A stretch of 64,000 bases of DNA, taken from NCBI RefSeq assembly GCF_004526235.1, contig NZ_CP038159.1, forward strand, positions 310,001-374,000, in the 5' to 3' direction. The stretch comes from Sphingobacterium sp. CZ-2 (lineage in GTDB: Bacteria > Bacteroidota > Bacteroidia > Sphingobacteriales > Sphingobacteriaceae). The notes beneath the pieces were generated by a model. The model ran no database searches and had not been told where the DNA came from. It saw nothing but the letters and a program-made list of their open reading frames with translations. Position numbers and translations under genes: made by a program. This document shows, piece after piece, positions 24,509-33,014 of this stretch. Positions within the stretch are counted from its first letter, which is position 1. The number at the start of each line of letters is the position of its first letter.

Positions 24509-27391
24509 CTATCTAAACAACTCATTGATATCCTCTTTTGTAAGGGATTTCACAAAAGATTCCTCCGTATTTATCAACGAGGTCGCTAAAGATTTCTTCA
24601 TGCCCTGCAAAGCCAGTATCTTTTCCTCAATACTATCCTTCGCTATAAATTTATAAATAAACACATTCTTTTTCTGGCCGATTCGATGGCTACGATCAAT
24701 GGCCTGTTGTTCTACAGCTGGATTCCACCATGGATCTAAAATAAACACATAATCCGCCTCCGTTAAATTCAACCCCGTTCCACCAGCTTTAATGGAAATC
24801 AAGAAAACCTGAACATCATCCTGCTCCTTAAATTTCCGAACCGCCTTATTTCGATCACTCGTCCCCCCATCCAAATAAGCATATTTTATCTTATTCCTAT
24901 CAAAATAATCCCTGAAAATCTGAAGATGCTTCACAAACTGTGAAAATATCAACACCTTATTACCCTCCTTCAGAATGGATTCCATGGTTTCAATAGCGGC
25001 ATCAAATTTTCCGGAACCATCTTTATAATTCGCATCGATCATCAATGGATGGTTGGCCAATTGCCTTAATTTGGTCAAGCCCTGCAACAACGCAATCTGT
25101 GAAGCTTTTCCCGAAAACGCCCCATCCAATAACGCATTTCTATACTCCGATTTTACTGTTTCATAGTATTCCTGTTGTTCCTCGGTCATACTGCAATAAA
25201 AAATCTGTTCGGATTTTGGGGGCAATTCCGTTGCTACCTGCGCTTTGGTTCTCCTCAAAACAAAAGGCTTGATAATAGCCTGCAATTTCTTCGCTTTGGC
25301 CTCATCCTTCTTTTTCTCAATCGCCAGCACGAATTCATTCTGAAAATAGGAAAAGCTTCCCAATAGACCTGGATTGACGAAATGCATCTGTGACCAGATA
25401 TCTGCTACCGAATTCTCGATCGGTGTTCCACTCAGTGCCAATTTATTTCGACCTTTAAAATGCTTGATCGCAGTAAAAGACTTAGACCTTGGGTTTTTTA
25501 TGTTTTGACTTTCATCCAGGATGATGTAGTTGAAATAATAATTGCTAAAAAGTTCCTCATCGATCCGCGCAATGCCATAGGTACTGATCACCAGGTCAAA
25601 ATGTGAAAAAGCAAAGCTATCTCGACTCCGAGTCCCTCCGGTATGTAACAATACCCGCAGTTTGGGAACAAATTTCTCCGCTTCCTTTTGCCAATTGAAA
25701 ATCAATGAGGTAGGAACAATCAAGAGGGATGTTTTAGGAAGGTCAGTTCCCACATTGGCTTCTTTCTGCTTCTGTAACATCGCCAGGGTCTGCACCGTTT
25801 TCCCTAAGCCCATATCATCTGCCAACAAACCACCAAAACGATATTCATCCAAGAAATGGAACCAATTATAACCAGCCTTCTGGTATGGCCTCAATTCTCC
25901 TTTAAAATATGCTGGTGCAGCCTGATCAACAATTTCATCAAATTCACCGAGTTTATTGAGCTTCCGCTGAAGACTTACCTGCGTATGCTCACTGATCTCA
26001 TTCAGAAGACCAATATGCGTTTTGTTTAATCGAAGTTCCTCCTTATGAGCTGAAAACTGGAAGAGATGTTCGTATTGAGAGAACCATTCCTGCGGAATGA
26101 TTGCTATTTCGCCATTTGGCAACTCAAATTCTTGTATTTTTTGGAGGATATGTTGCCGCAGTTGCATGAAAGGGATTTCATAATCCCCAAATCGGACAAC
26201 CGCTTTAATATCAAACCAGTCATTCTTTTCCTCAATTTCAATGCTGATACTAGTTTTCCCGATCAAGAAGCGTTTGTCACTTTCTGATTGAATAACCTCA
26301 AATCCTTTTTCCTGAAGTTCGGTCAAATGTTCGTTCACCCATTCAATGGCCGACATTCGTATGCCTAAGGCATTGCTGCTGGCAGCATAAGTGCCAAATA
26401 GAGGGTCTACCTTTTCTAATCCCAAATCCGAAAGATATTTCGATCGGTTTTCCTCCCAGGCCATGGATCTTTTGATGCGGTAAAATTGGTGTTTATCCAG
26501 TTCTCGGTTATAGACATATTTTACGGTTACAGCATGCTGCCCACCGGCAGGGAAAGTAAAATCGCCATATTGGAAGTTTAATTGGAGTTGGGTTTCCTGT
26601 TCAGGCGAATGTATGATCCGTAATTGTGGTTTCGCGTTTTCCTTATACACGATAATATCGAATCCTTCGGCATAAACATGATGCTTCTCGATCAAGGAAG
26701 TGACAAATGTTTCGAAATACCTTTTTTCGGTATTCCTAGGAATGGATATAAAGCGTTTATTTAAAAATGGCGTTAGTTTTTTGCCTTCTAGCTCTTCATC
26801 AAAATGATATAAGGTGTTGTCCAATAATAACCAAGCCTGTTGATTGACAATGACTTCGGCGTTCTTGTACATGAATTCCATTCGGAAACCATCATATTTT
26901 AAAGTTGGAAAATAGCGGGTCTCTGTTTCATTCCTTCTAAAATGAAAAAGGATGGATGTTGGTTTTTCAGCTAATTTAAGTTCTTGTTCGGCCGGATATC
27001 CATCTTTGCTCATTAAGAATAACGGTTTATCACCAATGATATTAAGGATGGCCAACATTCCCTTTTCAATCTTCGGGCGAATGGAATCATAGATCTGCTG
27101 GTCGAAAATCTTGCTGAAATAGGTGATTGGACGGATGGCTTTTTTATGAAATCTTTTGATAATCTGGGTCTGCTCCATTTCATCGCAGAGTTGGATCAAT
27201 TTTGCATCCACTTCATCTATTGCCTTGGCATATTCATCCACCGTGTTACTAAAAACCCGTTTATAGGATAAGGAATAAGATCCATTTTGATTTAGATACA
27301 CGATATGTGGTTCGATGAGGTAGCCCAGGTAAGGGTGCTTCCCCAAAGAATAAACCAAGCGATAGGGTAAAGAAGTGTCTGTCTGCTGCAT
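24509..27391 (-). CDS. SNF2/Rad54-family DNA-dependent ATPase
   Basis: A 960-residue Swi2/Snf2 ATPase. The N-terminal half (about 1-470) is a family-specific SNF2-associated region of unclear role. The motor follows: motif I GLLADDMGLGKTVQT, motif II ILDESQ, motif III LALSGTPIENS, then the C-terminal RecA domain with FSQFVKHLQI, LDGGTSDRN and motif VI QAIDRSHRIGQ. Relatives remodel protein-DNA or RNA-polymerase complexes (HepA/RapA-like) or join defence systems. No defence genes are next to it, so a housekeeping remodelling role is likelier. It lies 76 nt downstream of dapF on the same strand. Confidence 0.9.
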   Translation of the reverse strand: MQQTDTSLPYRLVYSLGKHPYLGYLIEPHIVYLNQNGSYSLSYKRVFSNTVDEYAKAIDEVDAKLIQLCDEMEQTQIIKRFHKKAIRPITYFSKIFDQQIYDSIRPKIEKGMLAILNIIGDKPLFLMSKDGYPAEQELKLAEKPTSILFHFRRNETETRYFPTLKYDGFRMEFMYKNAEVIVNQQAWLLLDNTLYHFDEELEGKKLTPFLNKRFISIPRNTEKRYFETFVTSLIEKHHVYAEGFDIIVYKENAKPQLRIIHSPEQETQLQLNFQYGDFTFPAGGQHAVTVKYVYNRELDKHQFYRIKRSMAWEENRSKYLSDLGLEKVDPLFGTYAASSNALGIRMSAIEWVNEHLTELQEKGFEVIQSESDKRFLIGKTSISIEIEEKNDWFDIKAVVRFGDYEIPFMQLRQHILQKIQEFELPNGEIAIIPQEWFSQYEHLFQFSAHKEELRLNKTHIGLLNEISEHTQVSLQRKLNKLGEFDEIVDQAAPAYFKGELRPYQKAGYNWFHFLDEYRFGGLLADDMGLGKTVQTLAMLQKQKEANVGTDLPKTSLLIVPTSLIFNWQKEAEKFVPKLRVLLHTGGTRSRDSFAFSHFDLVISTYGIARIDEELFSNYYFNYIILDESQNIKNPRSKSFTAIKHFKGRNKLALSGTPIENSVADIWSQMHFVNPGLLGSFSYFQNEFVLAIEKKKDEAKAKKLQAIIKPFVLRRTKAQVATELPPKSEQIFYCSMTEEQQEYYETVKSEYRNALLDGAFSGKASQIALLQGLTKLRQLANHPLMIDANYKDGSGKFDAAIETMESILKEGNKVLIFSQFVKHLQIFRDYFDRNKIKYAYLDGGTSDRNKAVRKFKEQDDVQVFLISIKAGGTGLNLTEADYVFILDPWWNPAVEQQAIDRSHRIGQKKNVFIYKFIAKDSIEEKILALQGMKKSLATSLINTEESFVKSLTKEDINELFR

Positions 27392-27467
27392 GATGGATCG
27401 TTCCTTCTCGAAAAAGCTACTAATATACAGTTATTCGCGCTTTTTCGCCTCCAAATAGCAGATTAAA

Positions 27468-28259
27468 TTATTGTGAAATATCTATTTTTCCTTGAAAGAC
27501 TTGTTCCGCTGGCCCAGATAAATAAACCTGACTGAAGCTATTGCCATCTTTGTGGAAGGAGATGTATAATTGCCCTCCTAAAACACGGATAGGGATATTA
27601 AAATCGCCATCTTCCCCAGATTGAAGAGCAACCGACATGGCTGAGGCAACAGCACCCGTACCACAAGCATAGGTTTCATCTTCTACACCACGTTCGAAGG
27701 TGCGGACAAAATAACCGTCCTCTTCTTTTTCAATGAAATTAATATTGATGCCCTCAGTTTTGTAGGTTTCATTGTTTCTGATGGCATACCCTTCTTGAAA
27801 AACATCCTTCTCTTGTAGGTTTTCGGTGAACTGAACATAATGTGGAGAACCGGTATTCATCACAAAAGCTTCACCATCCTTATGATGGTCATGGACATCA
27901 ATCATTCCCAAATTCACCTGATTACCGTCAATACTGGCATCATGTTTTCCATCTACTGCCAAAAAGACAGTGTTAGATTCCACAACTCCCAGATCTCTGG
28001 CAAAGGCTACCAAGCAACGCCCTCCATTGCCACACATACTCCCTTCTTTTCCGTCTGCATTGAAGTAAAGCATTTGGAAATCATAATTATTTGTGTTTTG
28101 AAGCAGCATAAGACCATCTCCGCCGATTCCAAATCTTCGATCGCAAAGTTTTTCGATCAAATCTTGGTTTTTAGCATCGAAAATTAAGTTTCTGTTATCG
28201 ATTAAGATGAAATCGTTGCCAGCACCTTGGTATTTATAAAATGAAATTTGTTGTGCCAT
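27468..28259 (-). CDS. dapF: Diaminopimelate epimerase
   Basis: A 263-residue PLP-independent racemase that converts LL- to meso-diaminopimelate for peptidoglycan and lysine. Both catalytic cysteines are visible: Cys76 in MCGNGGRC and Cys199 in ACGTGAVASA. The N-terminal FYKYQGAGNDFI is characteristic. Length is normal. It may be co-transcribed with the SNF2 gene downstream and is divergent from htrA. Confidence 0.95.
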   Translation of the reverse strand: MAQQISFYKYQGAGNDFILIDNRNLIFDAKNQDLIEKLCDRRFGIGGDGLMLLQNTNNYDFQMLYFNADGKEGSMCGNGGRCLVAFARDLGVVESNTVFLAVDGKHDASIDGNQVNLGMIDVHDHHKDGEAFVMNTGSPHYVQFTENLQEKDVFQEGYAIRNNETYKTEGININFIEKEEDGYFVRTFERGVEDETYACGTGAVASAMSVALQSGEDGDFNIPIRVLGGQLYISFHKDGNSFSQVYLSGPAEQVFQGKIDISQ

Positions 28260-28400
28260 AAGGTTGAAAATGTGCTGTAAATTTAATATTCTTGTTACAA
28301 TAAACCCAGTTTTTGTTAAATCATGTTAAATGGTTAACATACATTGCTTCCATTAACATTTTTTAACTGACAAAACCAATTAAGAGAATTGTAATGGTAT

Positions 28401-28408
28401 TACATTTG
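28401..28408 (+). promoter_or_regulatory. -7 box upstream of htrA
   Basis: TACATTTG is a perfect TAnnTTTG, 50 nt before the start codon, in the 199-nt divergent region with dapF. A clear -33 TTG at normal distance is not seen. Confidence 0.4.
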
Positions 28409-28458
28409 AATTAAGGAAAATGAAATTATAACAAAAATATATAAATCAACAATAGTAT

Positions 28459-30003
28459 ATGAAAAAGATAGGAGCAACATTATTGGCGGCCATTGTTGGA
28501 GGAGCTGTAGCTGTAGGGGGTTTCAAGCTTCTTGAAAAGAAACAAATGGACGGCATGACGTTCGAAGAGCGTCAAAAAGTATATTACGCAAATAATCCGG
28601 GGGAGGAAATTATGTCCTCAACTGGAAATCCAGATTTTACCCAGGCAGCAGCTGCTGTATCGCCTGGCGTAGTGCATATTCAAGTAACGGTATCAAGCCG
28701 TAACTCAGGAGGTGGCGGTGGTTCACCATTCGATATGTTTGAAGAATTCTTCGGAGTTCCTCAGCAAAGACGTGGTCAAGGTCGTCCGATGACGGCATCA
28801 GGTTCTGGGGTGATTATCTCTCCTGATGGATACATCGTGACCAATAACCACGTGGTAGAAGAAGCTGATAAAATTGAAGTGGTATTAACGGATAAAAGAT
28901 CCTATGAGGCCAAAGTAATCGGACGTGACCCGAATTTTGATTTGGCTTTGATCAAGGTTAATGCTACTGGATTACCAATGGTTAAATTGGGTAATTCAGA
29001 TAATGTACAGATCGGAGAATGGGTATTAGCAGTAGGGTATCCGCTTGGATTACAATCTACAGTAACTGCTGGTATCATTTCAGCAAAAGGTCGTCAGATC
29101 GGTATTTTGGGAGAATCGCAGCAACCACAGCGTCGATATGGACAAGGACAACAAGAGCAGATTATCAATACTGCTGTAGAATCCTTTTTACAGACCGACG
29201 CGGTAATTAATAAGGGAAATAGTGGCGGTGCATTGGTTAATGCACGCGGTGAATTGATCGGTATCAATTCAGCGATTGCTTCCCCAACAGGTACTTATGC
29301 AGGATATGGATTTGCTATCCCAATCAATCTTACCAAGAAGATCGTAGATGACTTCAAAGAATTCGGAAGTGTTAAGCGTGGATATATTGGGGTAACATTC
29401 AGTGAGATGAATGCTGATGTGAGAAAGCAGTACGGAATTGATGATCTGAATGGGGTTTATGTAAGCGATGTGGTGAAAGGTGGAGCGGCGGAAGCTGCAG
29501 GCATCAAATCTGGTGATATTTTGACCAAAGTTGAAGGAAAAACCATCTATGGATCTCCAGATCTACAAGAGCATGTAGCAAGATTGCGTCCAGGCGATAA
29601 AGTTAAATTGACCTACAAGCGTGATGGTAAAGAAAAAGATGTTACGATTACTTTAAAAGGCGAAGAGGCAAATAAGTCTAAATCACAGGATGAAGAGTCT
29701 AGTGCATCAGCAACTGAAATCTTCAACAAGTTGGGAGCTAGCTTTGTCCCTGCAAATGCACAAGTTAAGAAAGAATTGGGTATTAATTCCGGTGTAGTTG
29801 TTTCTCAAGTACATAGCGGAGGTATCTTCGAATACTTCGGTGTGGAAAGAGGATTGGTTATCACCCATATTAACGGAAAAGCCGTAAATAATGTGGATGA
29901 TGTGGAATCTGCATTAGGTAGTACACAGCGAAATATCGTAAGGATAAAAGGAGTTCCTGAACGAGGAAGCTCTGTTGAATTTAATGTTCCTTTGAAATAT
30001 TAG
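28459..30003 (+). CDS. DegP/HtrA-type periplasmic serine protease (Do family)
   Basis: A 514-residue S1C protease for quality control of envelope proteins. An N-terminal signal anchor (residues 4-22) is followed by a trypsin-like domain with His131 (TNNHVVEE), Asp161 (NFDLALIKV) and Ser255 (NKGNSGGALVN), and then two PDZ domains (about 295-395 and 420-510). The Gly-rich loop at 83-90 and the Gln/Arg-rich insert at 221-234 are flexible. Length and the two PDZ domains identify the DegP/DegQ type. It is a single gene with a -7 box upstream; a module A repeat follows. Confidence 0.94.
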   Translation: MKKIGATLLAAIVGGAVAVGGFKLLEKKQMDGMTFEERQKVYYANNPGEEIMSSTGNPDFTQAAAAVSPGVVHIQVTVSSRNSGGGGGSPFDMFEEFFGVPQQRRGQGRPMTASGSGVIISPDGYIVTNNHVVEEADKIEVVLTDKRSYEAKVIGRDPNFDLALIKVNATGLPMVKLGNSDNVQIGEWVLAVGYPLGLQSTVTAGIISAKGRQIGILGESQQPQRRYGQGQQEQIINTAVESFLQTDAVINKGNSGGALVNARGELIGINSAIASPTGTYAGYGFAIPINLTKKIVDDFKEFGSVKRGYIGVTFSEMNADVRKQYGIDDLNGVYVSDVVKGGAAEAAGIKSGDILTKVEGKTIYGSPDLQEHVARLRPGDKVKLTYKRDGKEKDVTITLKGEEANKSKSQDEESSASATEIFNKLGASFVPANAQVKKELGINSGVVVSQVHSGGIFEYFGVERGLVITHINGKAVNNVDDVESALGSTQRNIVRIKGVPERGSSVEFNVPLKY

Positions 30004-30043
30004 GAATAGATAATAGACGATAGATAATAGACGTTAGACCTTT

Positions 30044-30135
30044 CCCGTCATTGCGAGGAACGAGATTCCGTCATTGCGAGGAACGAAGCAATCTTTCGAT
30101 TAGTGTAAAGATTGCTTCGTTCCTCGCAATGACGG
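30044..30135. repeat. Module A palindromic repeat, copy 6
   Basis: The left arm start CGTCATTGCGAGGAACGA occurs twice (30046 and 30069), then the full left arm, a short loop and the right arm (to 30134). The flanks are a second imperfect palindrome of TAGAYRWTAGAT pieces on the left and TCTAACATCT pieces on the right (30005-30040 and 30141-30215). Confidence 0.85.
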
Positions 30136-30220
30136 TTTTTTATAACATCTAACATCTATAATCTAACATCTCAAATCTATCGTTTCAAATCTAACATCTC
30201 ACATCTATCATCTAATTTAC

Positions 30221-30228
30221 TATCTTTG
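30221..30228 (+). promoter_or_regulatory. -7 box of the phosphatase gene, placed for a leaderless mRNA
   Basis: TATCTTTG (perfect TAnnTTTG) ends exactly five bases before ATG 30234, the same spacing as at gltX and lpxH. No -33 TTG is visible. Confidence 0.5.
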
Positions 30229-30233
30229 AAACC

Positions 30234-30668
30234 ATGAGAATTTTAATGGTGTGCCTGGGCAATATTTGTCGTTCTCCATTGGCACATGGGATTTTAGAAC
30301 ATAAGGTAAAAGAGGCGGGCTTGGATTGGGAGATCGATTCTGCTGGTACAGGTGATTGGCATATTGGACATGCCCCCGATAAAAGATCGGTACAGGTTGC
30401 AAAAGACCATGGCATCGATATCTCCATGCAACGTGCGCAGTTCTTCATTCCTGATCTATTCGAAGCTTATGACCGTATTTTAGTGATGGACAGACAGAAC
30501 TATAAAGATGTTATTGCCCAGACTGAAAACCAGAAGCATAGAGATAAAGTCACCCTATTTTTGGATAATGACATCGTTCCGGATCCCTATTATGATTCCA
30601 ATATGTTCAAACCGGTTTTTGACCTGATCGAAAAACGTTGCCAACAGTTGGTTGCTGAATGGCGATAA
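30234..30668 (+). CDS. Low-molecular-weight protein-tyrosine phosphatase
   Basis: A 144-residue cytosolic phosphatase. The P-loop CLGNICRS has the nucleophile Cys7 and Arg13, and the general acid is Asp117 in DPYY. Length is normal. No tyrosine kinase or capsule gene is nearby, so it is not obviously part of an exopolysaccharide cluster. It heads a run of plus-strand genes to exonuclease III. Its 3' flank contains a short direct repeat. Confidence 0.93.
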   Translation: MRILMVCLGNICRSPLAHGILEHKVKEAGLDWEIDSAGTGDWHIGHAPDKRSVQVAKDHGIDISMQRAQFFIPDLFEAYDRILVMDRQNYKDVIAQTENQKHRDKVTLFLDNDIVPDPYYDSNMFKPVFDLIEKRCQQLVAEWR

Positions 30669-30670
30669 TT

Positions 30671-30722
30671 CGATTTAACATCAGCTAAAGGTCTAAAAGC
30701 GAATTAACATTAGCTTAAGACC
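30671..30722. repeat. Short imperfect direct repeat after the phosphatase gene
   Basis: CGATTTAACATCAGCTAAAG (30671 on) is repeated as CGAATTAACATTAGCTTAAG (30700 on), about 80 percent identical, in the gap before the next gene. Confidence 0.65.
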
Positions 30723-30741
30723 ATTTACAAAATGATTTCAA

Positions 30742-31089
30742 ATGCAAGCAGCAGAAATAAATACCAAATGGAAACATCTTCAGCAAGTCATTGCTGATCG
30801 ATTTGAAATGGATACCCCCGACATCAAGATCATGTTGTTCTTGATCGGTGTGCAGGAATTGGGAAAGGGGCCACAGGCCTTTTCAAAAAGAGAAAAAGAG
30901 GAATTGATGCATATCGCCAATTGCCGTTTGTTCAGTAGTTTGGGCTTTTATGAACTGGAAGGTTCTGATGAACAAGGTTGGCCGCATTGGAAGTTGATAA
31001 AACCCATTCCAAATTATACCTTAATGGAACAAGAAATGATCATCAAATCCTTGGTCATCGACTATTTTGAAGATCAAAATATTATCTAA
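30742..31089 (+). CDS. Conserved small protein of unknown function
   Basis: A 115-residue soluble protein. It has no signal peptide or membrane segment and is rich in Glu, Lys and aromatic residues. The pattern is a helical N-terminus (NTKWKHLQQVIADRF), a segment IKIMLFLIGVQELGKG, a Lys/Glu-rich stretch SKREKEELMHIANC, and SSLGFYELEGSDEQGWPHW ahead of a helical end. I do not recognise the family; from the style of its sequence and position I expect it to be conserved in Sphingobacteriales. It lies between a phosphatase and a cyclophilin gene. Its end (CAAAATATTATCTAA) is echoed just before the next start codon. Confidence 0.7.
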   Translation: MQAAEINTKWKHLQQVIADRFEMDTPDIKIMLFLIGVQELGKGPQAFSKREKEELMHIANCRLFSSLGFYELEGSDEQGWPHWKLIKPIPNYTLMEQEMIIKSLVIDYFEDQNII

Positions 31090-31137
31090 ACAAGAACAAG
31101 ATATCAATAAAAGAAAAGCAAAATATTATCCAAAAAA
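31075..31137. repeat. Stop-codon echo between the unknown gene and the cyclophilin gene
   Basis: CAAAATATTATCTAAACAA (31075-31093), which contains the stop codon, is repeated as CAAAATATTATCCAAAAAA (31119-31137) just before the next ATG; 16 of 19 bases match. Confidence 0.65.
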
Positions 31138-31140
31138 TAT

Positions 31141-31896
31141 ATGAAGAGATTACTGTTTTTATGCGCATTATTCTTAGGGATTTCCTTCGCGCAGGCACAA
31201 ACGCCTCAATTTTATTATGTGGAAATCAAGACCAATAAAGGCGATGCGCTTTTAAAACTCTATAATGAGACCCGAAAACATCGGGACAATTTTGTGAAAT
31301 TGGTTAGGGAGGGATATTATGATTCTCTCATGTTTCACAGGGTGATCAACAACTTCATGATTCAAGGTGGAGATCCGGATTCCCGTTATGCAGCCAGCAG
31401 ACAAAAACTGGGCGAAGGTGGACCAGATTATAAGATCCCTGCAGAAATCCAACCAGAATTGATCCATAAAAAGGGAACCATCGGTGCGGCGAGGGATAAC
31501 AATCCAGCCAAAGAATCCGCAGCATCTCAGTTTTATCTGGTTCAGGGACGCGTATTTTCACAAGCAGCCTTGGACTCTTTGGAAAAATTTAGATTAAAGG
31601 GAGTAAAACTTACGCCTTTACAACGCCAGACCTATTCCACCATTGGTGGTACGCCACATCTGGATGGAAACTATACTGTTTTTGGTGAATTATTGCGTGG
31701 TGTAGATATGGTCGACAAGGTTGCTATCGTAAAAACAGATAGTAATGATCGTCCTTTGGATGATGTTCGTTTTGCGGTGCGCGTGCTGAATAAAAGAGAA
31801 GCTCAGGATCTAGAGCGCGAATTACAGGGATTGCCACCTAAAAAAGGCTTGTTCAGAAAATTATTCGGCTCCAAAGGACCTTATAAACTTCCTTAA
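31141..31896 (+). CDS. Cyclophilin-type peptidyl-prolyl isomerase, exported
   Basis: A 251-residue foldase for the periplasm. A signal peptide (residues 1-19, ending AQA) is followed by a cyclophilin domain with the active-site block MFHRVINNFMIQGGDP and later SQFYLVQGR and NYTVFGELLRGVD. An insertion between the two halves (about 137-163, QAALDSLEKFRLKGVKLTP) is longer than in minimal cyclophilins. Its C-terminal tail is basic (PPKKGLFRKLFGSKG). It is followed by xth after 24 nt; the junction is a 23-bp tandem duplication. Confidence 0.93.
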   Translation: MKRLLFLCALFLGISFAQAQTPQFYYVEIKTNKGDALLKLYNETRKHRDNFVKLVREGYYDSLMFHRVINNFMIQGGDPDSRYAASRQKLGEGGPDYKIPAEIQPELIHKKGTIGAARDNNPAKESAASQFYLVQGRVFSQAALDSLEKFRLKGVKLTPLQRQTYSTIGGTPHLDGNYTVFGELLRGVDMVDKVAIVKTDSNDRPLDDVRFAVRVLNKREAQDLERELQGLPPKKGLFRKLFGSKGPYKLP

Positions 31897-31927
31897 AATA
31901 GAGATATAAACTTCCGTAAAATGAAGA
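31882..31927. repeat. 23-bp tandem duplication spanning the cyclophilin stop and xth start codons
   Basis: TATAAACTTCCTTAAAATAG plus AGA (31882-31904) is followed directly by TATAAACTTCCGTAAAATGA plus AGA (31905-31927), with three mismatches. The first unit holds the stop codon, the second the ATG of xth. Confidence 0.85.
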
Positions 31928-32685
31928 TATTAACCTATAATGTAAACGGTATCCGCGCAGCGCTTAAAAAAGGCTGGTTGGAATGGTTAAAACTTGAAAA
32001 TCCTGATGTCATCTGTATACAGGAGATCAAAGCAAGCCCTGATCAAGTTCCAGAGATCGTATTATTGGAGGAAATGGGCTATGAACACTACTGGTATCCG
32101 GCACAGAAAAAAGGCTATAGTGGAACGGCCATTTTCACCAAAATAACGCCTAAGCATATTGAATACGGCTGTGGACATGAAGATTATGATTTTGAGGGAA
32201 GAGTGATCCGTGCCGATTTTGATAAGGCATCCGTTATGAGTGTTTATTTCCCATCGGGAACCACTGGAGATGTAAGACAGGATTTTAAATATAAATTCCT
32301 GGATGATTTTCAGCTTTATTCGAACGATCTATTGAAAGAGAAACCAAACTTGGTGGTTTGTGGCGATTTTAATATCTGTCACCGCGCCATCGATATTCAC
32401 AATCCAAAATCCAATGCCAATAGTTCGGGCTTCCTTCCTGCCGAAAGGGAATGGATGGAAAACTTTATCAATTCGGGATATATAGATTCCTTCAGGCACC
32501 TGAATCCTGATCCGCATCACTATACCTGGTGGTCTTATCGTGCGGGAGCCAGAGGTAAAAACCTGGGCTGGCGCATCGATTACAATATGGTCTCTAATGG
32601 ATTAAAAGATAGTATCGTTTCTTCTAGAATCCTTCCATCTGCGGTTCATTCCGACCATTGCCCGGTGGAATTGGTATTGGCTTAA
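31921..32685 (+). CDS. xth: Exodeoxyribonuclease III
   Basis: A 254-residue Mg-dependent AP endonuclease and 3'-5' exonuclease for base-excision repair. Motifs in order: LTYNVNGIRAA (Asn), IQEIKA (metal-binding Glu), GYSGTAIF, VVCGDFNICH (Asp and Asn), TWWSYRAGARGKNLGWRIDY and the C-terminal SDHCPVEL (catalytic Asp-His). Length is typical of the XthA/ExoA family. A good terminator follows the gene. Confidence 0.95.
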   Translation: MKILTYNVNGIRAALKKGWLEWLKLENPDVICIQEIKASPDQVPEIVLLEEMGYEHYWYPAQKKGYSGTAIFTKITPKHIEYGCGHEDYDFEGRVIRADFDKASVMSVYFPSGTTGDVRQDFKYKFLDDFQLYSNDLLKEKPNLVVCGDFNICHRAIDIHNPKSNANSSGFLPAEREWMENFINSGYIDSFRHLNPDPHHYTWWSYRAGARGKNLGWRIDYNMVSNGLKDSIVSSRILPSAVHSDHCPVELVLA

Positions 32686-32721
32686 TCCGATTTCCGTTTA
32701 GCAGAAATCAACAGATATTTA

Positions 32722-32747
32722 AACAGACCTTAGGGTCTGTTTTTTGT
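32722..32747 (+). terminator. Terminator after xth
   Basis: AACAGACC (32722-32729) pairs with GGTCTGTT (32734-32741) around loop TTAG, followed by TTTTTG. Confidence 0.85.
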
Positions 32748-32779
32748 TTTTAAGGATTTTTCTCGTTAAATTAGTTTTT

Positions 32780-32977
32780 ATGAACAAATCCTTCATCCTG
32801 ATTTGCTTAGGGTTAGCCGTATTTCTGCTGCTGCTTTCAGGCTTCCCATTATACGCCCAGTATAAAGGAGGTGAAGGTTTGTCATTTTCTGATTTTCTTG
32901 TCCCCAGCTCGCTGCTGCTCTCTTGTATTGTTTTTATCAATCTCTGGAGAACCTATAAGCAGCAATCTGCTGGTTAA
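32780..32977 (+). CDS. Small two-helix membrane protein, unknown function
   Basis: A 65-residue hydrophobic protein starting at ATG 32780 (MNKSFILICLGLAVFLLLLS). It has two predicted membrane helices (about 4-22 and 40-57) separated by a short loop (AQYKGGEGLSFSDF), and a basic tail. A longer reading from a TTG 36 nt upstream would overlap the xth terminator and is unlikely. I do not recognise a family. It lies between the xth terminator and proB and may share a transcript with proBA. Confidence 0.55.
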   Translation: MNKSFILICLGLAVFLLLLSGFPLYAQYKGGEGLSFSDFLVPSSLLLSCIVFINLWRTYKQQSAG

Positions 32978-33014
32978 GCTATGCTTTTCTAAAAATCAAC
33001 CCTAAATTTTATTC

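Noticed and set aside
24509..27391. SNF2 ATPase as part of an anti-phage system
   Set aside because: Neighbours are dapF and a repeat; no nuclease, methylase or other defence gene is present.
30005..30215. Small RNA or gene in the TAGAT/TCTAACATC-rich flanks of repeat copy 6
   Set aside because: The pieces are low-complexity and partly self-complementary with no stable single hairpin or promoter other than the -7 box of the phosphatase gene.
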